Shown here: positions 56,983-64,000 of the stretch, in pieces
Layout: each line of letters begins with the position of its first letter
Position numbering within the stretch: position 1 is the stretch's first letter
Notes under the pieces: generated by a model
The model's input: only the letters and a program-made list of their open reading frames with translations
Database searches by the model: none
What the model was told of the DNA's origin: nothing
From: Lutjanus erythropterus
Taxonomy: Eukaryota > Chordata > Actinopteri > Lutjaniformes > Lutjanidae
NCBI GenBank assembly: GCA_020091685.1
Contig: CM034613.1
Span: 6,193,525-6,257,524 of the forward strand
Length of the DNA stretch: 64,000 nucleotides
Direction of reading: 5' to 3'
Program-made: the position numbers and the translations under genes

Positions 56983-58645
56983 GCACCTATGTAGGGTCTC
57001 TCCTCGTCAAAACCAGCCATCAATTTTTTTGTGCTAGATTAAAATCAACACTTTGAGATACTCCATGAAATGTATTCATTACACACACCGCTTATTTGTT
57101 TGTACAGTGAAGATGAACTGGCAAAGTATCAAACTAACGCTCCCCTCATTTATATACTATTATTCCACTCTGATAATGCTGTGGGTATTTGTTTTTTCAA
57201 AAGCCTTGTTTTAAGCCGTTATCACATGCAGGTCTGAGTCAGCACCGGCGCCTGATGGTGTTATAAACATGAACAGCAGAACTTCGGTGTGTTCACTCGC
57301 TTCATTAGCATCACAACAAATATAACTCTGCTATTTTCACAGGTGTTAACTTGAACCAATGACACCTATAATGTCGCGGTGATAATAAAACCTCATTACT
57401 TTAACTCAAATGTGTCTAAAATTACCAACAAGGAATAGACATCATACGCAAGCAATGACTTTAATGAAATGAAACATTAGAGCCTAAAGAAAGCAGTGAT
57501 TGTTTTGCATTGAAACTCACAGAAATAGTACGATTTGCAGTGAGATTTTTAGAATAATGTGTATTACAGGGTTTCTGAGAAAAAAAATCACATGGAATTC
57601 AATTCATATTATAGCCAGTTCATCCTCCACAGGAAGCTTATTCAGCACAGGGACTTGAGCAGTAGGTAACATAAAAAAAAAACACTAATGACAGACTAAT
57701 AGCAGCACTAAAACGTCAAGAATATATCAATTTCCTCTATCACTTGTGACTAAAGCACAGTATGCAAGCTGTATAAGGGCTGAGAAATCTTGTGAGGTAT
57801 GTAATGGCCATTCACATGCTCAGTTATGTCTTATAAGTTGTTGCAACAGTTTCTGGGTTACTACCATTTATCATACAGGCTTACTGCATAATTTAAGAAC
57901 AGACAAAACGGGTCAGAAATCCTTCAAAATACCACATTAAGACACCAAGACCTTGAGTAACACCCCAGAAAAAATAATGCTTTGATTTGGTATGAAATAT
58001 TTTTTGACATTCTGAGGTTCCTGTAAGAATTGGATTTTTTCAGCAATTGGATGGCGAGCACTTCTGTTCATGAAATAGCTCAGAGAAATTGTCAGTATAC
58101 CCAGGAAAACCACACATCCTCTGAATGCTCTCTATTCTGTGGTTGTGATGTTTCCTGAGGTTGTGAGGCCACAATAGGCCATCTTATACAGAAAGGTCAA
58201 TGAAATGGCTATGATGGGGACTATGGGCTAGAATTGGGCTCATTACATTCACATGCTTCCCAGTCATCCCCAGTTTATTATATTTCAATACGGTTTAGGG
58301 ATCCCAGTAAGCAGAAATATTTAAAAACAAATTTTGAACCCGCTACAGCTGTTGAAAGACAGAGGACTGGGACGTCCCCCCTGTGAGAGGCTGTTTTGAT
58401 GCCCCCTCTGGAACTTGGTGCCTTACGTACAGCATGTCATGTGAGTAATGTAGCAGAAGCACAGAATTAACATACCACATTATATGGCTTTAATTAACCC
58501 TACAAGAAACATAAACCATGTGGTTTCCTGTCAAAGAGGTATTGCAATTAGTCACATGATAGATAAGAAAATAACATTATCTATCATCTGGTTTTTGGGG
58601 AGAAGTCATTTCACATATTGTCCAATATATCCATAATACCATAGT
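56983..58645. other. non-coding DNA
   Basis: 57180-57420 is complex and repeat-free (CACCGGCGCCTGATGG at 57243). An 11-bp-arm hairpin lies at 58556-58587 (ATGATAGATAA / TTATCTATCAT). No gene recognised. Confidence 0.4.
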
Positions 58646-58948
58646 ATGCACTGTAAATCATGCAGGAATGTAGTGGAATCAACTAATCAGTTCACATTAA
58701 CTTAACATAAATGAAGAACTTTTATTAATTCAAGTTAACACACTTCTGACTGAGTTCAGTTAACTAAAATAAATTAAGTTTATGAATAAAAATGATCAGC
58801 AGACTTCCCAGCATGCAATGTTTGAGAGCTGAAACTCTCCCAAGATCCTTCCTTTTTTATACAGTTTGAAACAAAAACTTGCTGTGGTTGGTTGAAGGTT
58901 AGTATTGGATCCAGTCCCTACCACTTTGCAATCAAAGGAAAAAACAGT

Positions 58949-59335
58949 GATATATTTACTGTAATAAATCATGAAATGACCAGGACATGTCATCAGAAAT
59001 TAAGGAAATATGTTAAGTTGAAATACTCCCTACAGCAATAGTGCTACAGCAGTGGCGTCCTCCTTTGAAATTTCCATACCAGGCTTGAATACCTCTTTTG
59101 TTTTCCTGTTTCACATTAATTAGAGTTCAAATTAATGACAAATGTTCCCAGAACAAGTAAGTCTGTGTATGAGTCGTAAGAAATCATTAATAATTTTTCA
59201 GAGGTTGTTGATAATTATAACGGTCAAAATAAAATATGTTAATGGACTTTGGCAGCAGAAGGCGAGCAGCTACTCCAGAGTGTGTATTTTCAGAGCAGTG
59301 GGATTTTGTTTCAGGATAACAGGCTTTCTTTTACA
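58949..59335 (+). repeat. dispersed repeat family A, copy 3 (truncated)
   Basis: Matches the first part of 52430-53107: TTTACTGTAATAAATCATGA, AATGACCAGGACATGTCATC, TATGAGTCGTAAGAAATCAT, TACTCCAGAGTGTGTA. It breaks off at about 59335. Confidence 0.75.
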
Positions 59336-59499
59336 AAGAAATTGATTTTATACCATTTTTGTGAGCTTATTTTTTCACTACTGCAGTTTTTCGTCTGTTC
59401 TTTTTTTTCAGACTTTTCTTAAAAACATTTATTTCACACTCTTATATCACGCGACTGGTGGGGTCATGTGACCACACAACTGGAAGCACCCAGCCCTGC

Positions 59500-59665
59500 T
59501 TTACTGATGCACATCTGTGTGAGTTTGGGGCTGGGGCAGGACCTTTCTGTGTGTCCAGGATGTACCCTGCCTCTCACCCAGTGTCAGCTGGTATAGGCTC
59601 CAGCCACCCCATGACCCATCTGGGATAAGTGGTTATGAACAATGGAAGAATGGATGGATACCTGT
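59500..59665 (+). mobile_element. L2/SINE-like 3' tail
   Basis: GTACCCTGCCTCTCACCCAG, then AGCTGGTATAGGCTCCAGCC, ACCCCATGACCC, GGATAAGTGGTTATGAACAA and a GAATGGATGGATA tail. This is the characteristic 3' end shared by fish L2 (Maui-type) LINEs and the SINEs that borrow it, with its short ATGG microsatellite tail. No body of the LINE is present. Confidence 0.8.
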
Positions 59666-60060
59666 GTACAAACCTACACACACCCGATGAAGGCCACTGG
59701 GCTGAAACACATCACCATCTTTTCCTTTCTTTCCAACTTTCCCTTCCTCTCTGTACTATAGTGCCTTTAGACAGAGCACTCCACCACTCGTTGGGTAAGC
59801 TGGCTCATTTTTTCCATTTCTAAACCCACCAAAGAGCACCTTGTCCCACCAAAACTCAACTCGACACTCACTGAACACATCAGTTCTTTCTTCTTTTGTC
59901 AACTTGACCCTTCAAACTGAAGAGAATGCCGGAATAGTTATTGGTTTGTCTTGAATCATTACTAAATTATCTCAACTTGTCTTTTCAAATTCAGTTAATT
60001 TAAAGTTTTAAGGCAGCCTGGACACTAACTTAGTCAAGTTTAAACAAATTTACAGTGCAT

Positions 60061-60544
60061 GTCCAAAATGGAATCAGAAAATAAGCAAAATTGAAATATG
60101 TGTTTGTTTTGACTGAATAAAAGAAGCCTCTACCAGAAGAAAAGGTGAAGGCGAGACACAAAAATACAATCTATTGAGCCTGAAGGCCTATTAGAAGTGA
60201 AGACACCAGTAGACAGAAGTGAGATCACCTGTGTGTATATTGTCTGCTGTTGCTCTGTTGCTGTTTTGTGCCATTAAACAGTCCACAATGTACCGTATAT
60301 AGCAGTGAGGAGGGTGGTGGAGGCTGCTAGTCTTCCTGGAAATAGTCTTGTTTGTGTACAGTAATTACACTAATGCCTCACATTAGTGTGGTACTTTATT
60401 TCAGTTAAAACAAGCAGATGTAGCACTTCCAGGTACATAATGGCCCTGCACTCACACCATTCTCATATGGCTCTAACATTAACCAATGCTGTTAATGTTT
60501 AATTGTGATTAATTACATTCATTTTTTTAAAATAAACAAACTTG
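60061..60544. other. non-coding DNA
   Basis: A 9-bp hairpin, ACACTAATG / CATTAGTGT, lies at 60367-60389. No gene recognised. Confidence 0.4.
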
Positions 60545-60960
60545 TGCATGATTACCTTGGTGCATCATGTTGCGCAGAGTCCATAGTGGGCCGGTCTGTG
60601 CTGTGATGTGGACAGACCCTATAGAAGCCAGGTATGGGGGCCAGGAGGCATCCCCAGTCATCCTGAAGAAGGAGAGTTAATCCTCCCAGACAGCGGGGAA
60701 CGGCTGCTATCCCGGCCTGTCACAACCACTCTGGGCCCTCACAGCTGAGGCCGTCACACTGGAAGCCAGTGCTCTGCAGAAAAGAACAGGACACAGGGGG
60801 AGAGGAGGAGAGGGACAAGGGGGTATAAAGGAGGGGATTTACATGCGTGGCTGTTCTTTTTATGCCACCCAGAGGACTCAGGTGGAGTAGGAGGATTTAT
60901 GATACCACCTGAGATGGTAGGAGGAGGCCGCAGTGGGCGTGAAGGATATTTATGGTTTTA
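60545..60960. other. GC-richer candidate regulatory sequence
   Basis: Distinctly richer in G and C than its surroundings and free of recognised repeats. It contains GGGGTATAAAGGAGGGG, a TATA-like motif in context (60818-60834), with purine-rich sequence just upstream. No open frame follows that I would call. It could be a promoter or enhancer, or chance. Confidence 0.25.
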
Positions 60961-61056
60961 TTATTTTGACTTTTATATGTGATACACCTGGTCATATGGT
61001 CTGCTTCATGCCCTCCTCAGTGTACTTTTGAAAGGACTCAATAGCAGTGGAATAGT

Positions 61057-61830
61057 CAGGGTTGGGAGGGTTCCTTTAAAAACATAGTCAGATACAGTTA
61101 CTACTGACTATAGTTAAAAATGTAGCCAGTACTGTATTCCAACTATCAATATTAATATAATGTAACTTGATTACTTTCTGTTATTTTGGATTACAATATA
61201 ATATATGGTGAAATTGTTTAGCCTAATATAATATTTATATTAGTTGTTTGGTCCATAAAATGTCATAAAACAGTGAAATATGACATCCTCGAATGTCAGA
61301 GAGTAGTGTAGAAACCAGAAATTATTCCTATTTGAGAAAAAAAAAAAAGTGTAAAAACGATCAATCAATTATTTAATCCTGTTGCAATCTTGTCAGTTTA
61401 AAAGAAGGTCCAAAGATGTTGGACCTATTTTTCATGTCTTTCCTGTAAAAATTATCTTCATTATTGATTAATCTGTCACTCCTTTTCTCCAATAAGATAA
61501 TCAATTTACTGTCAGAGAGCAGTGAAGGAACCAGAGAATATTCCCATTTAAGAAGCGCAGAGAATCTGGAGTTTTTTTCTTTAAGAAAAATCATTAATTG
61601 ATTATTAATATACAGTGGAAGTAGATTAATTTAATATTCAATAAATAATAGATTAATCATTGCAGTGTGTTTCATGTTTGTTGTCAGGTTTACTTTATTC
61701 ACCTGTTCCCTCTTTTGTTGTATGCAATTTATCGATTGAGTGATGATTTAATGACAAAAAATGGCAAAATTTGCACCCAGTGTACCATTTTTTCACTAGA
61801 GGCCATGATAATGAATTAACAACTGTGTGT
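61057..61830 (+). mobile_element. hAT-like non-autonomous repeat, copy 2
   Basis: Starts GGTTGGGAGGGTTCC and carries ATAATGTAACTTGATTACTT at about 61157; its far end has CCCAGTGTACCATTTTTTCA and CCATGATAATGAATTAAC. It parallels 53702-54320. The middle has diverged and includes an A-run at 61339-61350. Confidence 0.6.
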
Positions 61831-62614
61831 TTACTGTACATGGTATATTATTCTTTATTTTAAAATTGTAATCCTACTAATAATCCCCATTTTTACTAAG
61901 TGTATCTGTGATCTGACTGTGATCTATTCACTTAAACATGCACAAGGATATATAACAACAGTTTTGTAATAGAACTTATTCATTCTGCAGTCCACATCTC
62001 TGTTTTTTTGTTTTTTTGTTTTTTTTGGGGGTTTTTTTTGCCTAAAAAAAAAAAAAAAGAAAGAAAAAAAAAACAGAGTTAAAAGAGGTAGCAAACATTT
62101 AAGTCACATTTACTCTGTACAAATTACTCAGAAAGTGTCATACATTTGGATGGAATCATGGGTAGTGTAGGGCCTGGACATCATATCATACTAGTGGTTG
62201 GTAACACGTGTCTGACTACAAACATGTGGGTCACATGCACCGTTCCAAGCCCATCATTTCAGATCATTAACCTGCAGTTGGTTACTTGTCTTGCACACCT
62301 AGACTTACACAGTACACACACCATGGAAGCCTTATAATATTTGCACTTAGAGGATCAATGCCTCAATTTGCAGCAGTTTATATTAAGAGTAGATGTCAAC
62401 AATTCACTTTAACAATTCACCTTTTTATTTAAAGCAATACTGTGGGAATAATTAAAATTTGTTTGATTTTTTTTCTGCCTTTATATGATTGAGATATCAT
62501 AATATCAGGACACAGCTGATATGACTGTCATTACAAGAACTTCATCTATCTGAGCATATGAAGCCAACTTCTTTACGCATTATGCAACGTTCAGGTAGAC
62601 TTTCAAAATAAAGG
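61831..62614. other. AT-rich non-coding DNA
   Basis: Contains the T-run/A-run palindrome at 61998-62078. No gene recognised. Confidence 0.4.
61998..62078. repeat. T-run / A-run foldback
   Basis: CTCTGTTTTTTT at the left is inverted exactly at the right as AAAAAAACAGAG, and the whole 81 bp is T-rich then A-rich, able to form a long hairpin. It is prone to length and assembly error. Confidence 0.75.
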
Positions 62615-62700
62615 CACAAAAACTACTTGTTTAGGTTTAGGCAGCAAAATTACTCAGTGGGTTAAAATACACGAGTTATGTACGTCACATAAATTACCTA
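62615..62700 (-). repeat. dispersed repeat family B, copy 3
   Basis: On the minus strand it reads TTTTGCTGCCTAAACCTAAA then CAAGTAGTTTTTG, like 42345-42380. Confidence 0.45.
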
Positions 62701-63174
62701 CTTTACCAAAGTTTAAAAATGTCAACACTGACTATTGGTTTTAAACGGGATACAATCCTTCGGTGAAAGTCCTGTGTTTGTTTGCCCGATCCATCCACCC
62801 CATCTCCGACTGCATACATGGACTTTCTTGCTCTTTATATTACATCATCTGACTTTGATGACACATCAAAACATAATGCTAGAGGGATGCCTTCAGAAAT
62901 TACTTGAAAGGGGAACCTACAGCATCAAAGTTTGAAGTATCGTGGTACTGACCAGGCTGCTGTATTTTAAAGAATGTAAGTGAGCGTACAAAAGACATGA
63001 TCGTATTACACAACATGAGCAATATTTTCCAAATTAACTCAATTATAACTCAGTACAATAGCAAATTATCCCACGGACAGATGCAGATATGGGGGGCGCC
63101 ATCACTGTAACCACATTCTATATGATATTAAGGTCAATGTTTTATTTACAGATTACTGTGCTGCTCACCTTGCA
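62701..63174. other. non-coding DNA
   Basis: No feature recognised. Confidence 0.4.
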
Positions 63175-63625
63175 AAGCAGCTGGATTCGCAAGATCACAC
63201 TTGCAAGAATCAATCTTGCCAGGCTTCAAGTTATCCATTTGTGTCTGCACCAAAAGTTGTACAAACAATCAGCGTCCTAGGAGGAACTACTGGCAGCTAC
63301 AGGCAAGGTTTTATTTGTGATGATAGTGAGAAGCGTCCATGGAAGCAACTCGGCTCAAACAAACAATGGCAGCTCCTGAAGATGTTAGTGTAGATACTGC
63401 GAGAGCATCAGTTGTATCAGAAGTGGAGAGTATTTCTTTATCGAAAGAGCAATAGGTTGAAGTTAGCCTGTGTTAGACAGACACAGATAGTTTATCCAAT
63501 CACCTGTCAAGTTTTTTTTTTAAGTGCCGGCCCTTTTCCAGACAGTTTCTAAGGAGGACCTCTCGGATGGTTCCTTGTAACAAGCCATCAGGCGTGTCAG
63601 ATTACTGTGCTGCCACTTAGTGGCC
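63175..63625 (+). repeat. repeat carrying helicase N-terminus relic, copy 2
   Basis: Aligns with the minus strand of 19066-19660, including the CTTGCCAGGCTTCAAGTTAT and AGCGTCCTAGGAGGAACTAC 5' flank, GTGAGAAGCGTCCATGGAAG at the start codon, and a downstream flank (TAGACAGACACAG, CAAGCCATCAGG). Confidence 0.7.
63339..63455 (+). pseudogene. RecQ-like helicase N-terminal relic, second copy
   Basis: A 38-residue frame beginning MEATRLKQTMAAPEDVS aligns with the relic at 19283-19513 over its first 38 residues (ASVVSEVESIS against ASVISELESIS). It stops at TAG right after SKEQ, where the other copy goes on with RTALKAF. The DNA then rejoins the other copy's GTTGAAGTTAGCC, so about 75 bp, including the P-loop region, has been deleted. 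It is non-functional. Confidence 0.6.
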
Positions 63626-64000
63626 AAAACACAATCACAGCTGCTTTAAAGTCTGGCAGTTTTTCAACTTGTGTCCTACAAACTATATAATTATTTTGAT
63701 GTCACAGGTAGTAGGGCTTATTGTACAATACAAGCTACCACATATCAAGTAAAATGTGGCATGGTTTTCATCTGAAATGTTGAGTATTGTTTCTTTTTTT
63801 TTTTTTTGTTTACTTCCCTTGAATTAACATTTATGATTATTGAGGGTCTCAGTTTCATATCTGAGTAGCAGAGCAGGATACAATGCAGGAGGACTTATCC
63901 AGACCGTCAAAAAGTCACATGATGATTGATGGCATCAAGGGATCAGAGTACAGGATATTTGAGTAGTCACAATTTTCTGCATATGCATTTTTTGTCTTTA
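63626..64000. other. AT-rich non-coding DNA
   Basis: A T-run at 63792-63807. No gene recognised. Confidence 0.4.

Larger units (their letters stand above)
58646..60060. mobile_element. TIR-bounded composite element with nested repeats
   Basis: ATGCACTGTAAAT at 58646-58658 is perfectly inverted at 60048-60060. Next to the left end, AACTTTTATTAATTCAAGTT and TTCAGTTAACTAAAATAAAT, and next to the right end, TCAGTTAATTTAAAG and ACTTAGTCAAGTTTAAAC, carry the AAGTTAA/TTAACTT phrasing of a common fish MITE with ACTGTAAA ends. The ~1.4-kb span is swollen by a family A copy and an L2/SINE-like tail inside. The TSD is unclear. Confidence 0.6.

Overview
The window looks like non-coding DNA from a bony fish, most likely a percomorph teleost. 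It is AT-rich, every strand is closed by frequent stops, and the longest open frames are translations of GT/GAAA microsatellites or of low-complexity DNA. It is full of the repeat types usual in such genomes: a CR1/L2/Rex1-like LINE, a tRNA-derived SINE, short non-autonomous DNA transposons with terminal inverted repeats (TIRs), long GT tracts, and an L2/SINE-like 3' tail. I found no complete protein-coding gene, rRNA or tRNA gene, CRISPR array or bacterial-type regulatory signal. The species assignment is inference from repeat content.

Layout. 1-4.4 kb: mostly single-copy DNA with one copy of dispersed repeat family A and a candidate conserved element at 2.0-2.6 kb. 4.4-6.0 kb: a broken LINE whose reverse transcriptase is split by foreign DNA. 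6.2-7.8 kb: two copies, in opposite orientation, of a TIR element (family M) with internal ~56-bp units; two more lie at 45.9 and 56.5 kb. 11.5-14.7 kb: three non-autonomous DNA transposons, one a hAT-type element with a perfect 8-bp target-site duplication (TSD). 19.1-19.7 kb: relic of the N-terminus of a RecQ-like helicase carried in a repeat; a second relic in opposite orientation lies at 63.2-63.6 kb. 30.5-31.6 kb: a long foldback element with a 293-bp MITE nested inside it. 34.3-36.3 kb: a compound array of about seven ~180-bp units with palindromic junctions and a ~290-bp segment present twice. 38.1-39.3 kb: a TTAA-flanked element into which a tRNA-SINE has jumped, with a 14-bp TSD. 42.8-43.3 kb: a cluster of GT tracts. 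52.4-54.3 kb: repeat family A, an exon-like 34-codon frame with a splice acceptor, then a hAT-like repeat. 58.6-60.1 kb: a TIR-bounded composite holding a family A copy and an L2-like tail.

The coordinated content is therefore transposon layering, not a gene system. The stretches between repeats could be intron or gene desert. Several are compositionally complex and repeat-free and are the best places to look for conserved regulatory elements, but conservation cannot be judged from one sequence. Where a repeat is called from two or more copies inside the window, that is direct observation; where it rests on resemblance to fish repeats I remember, confidence is set low.
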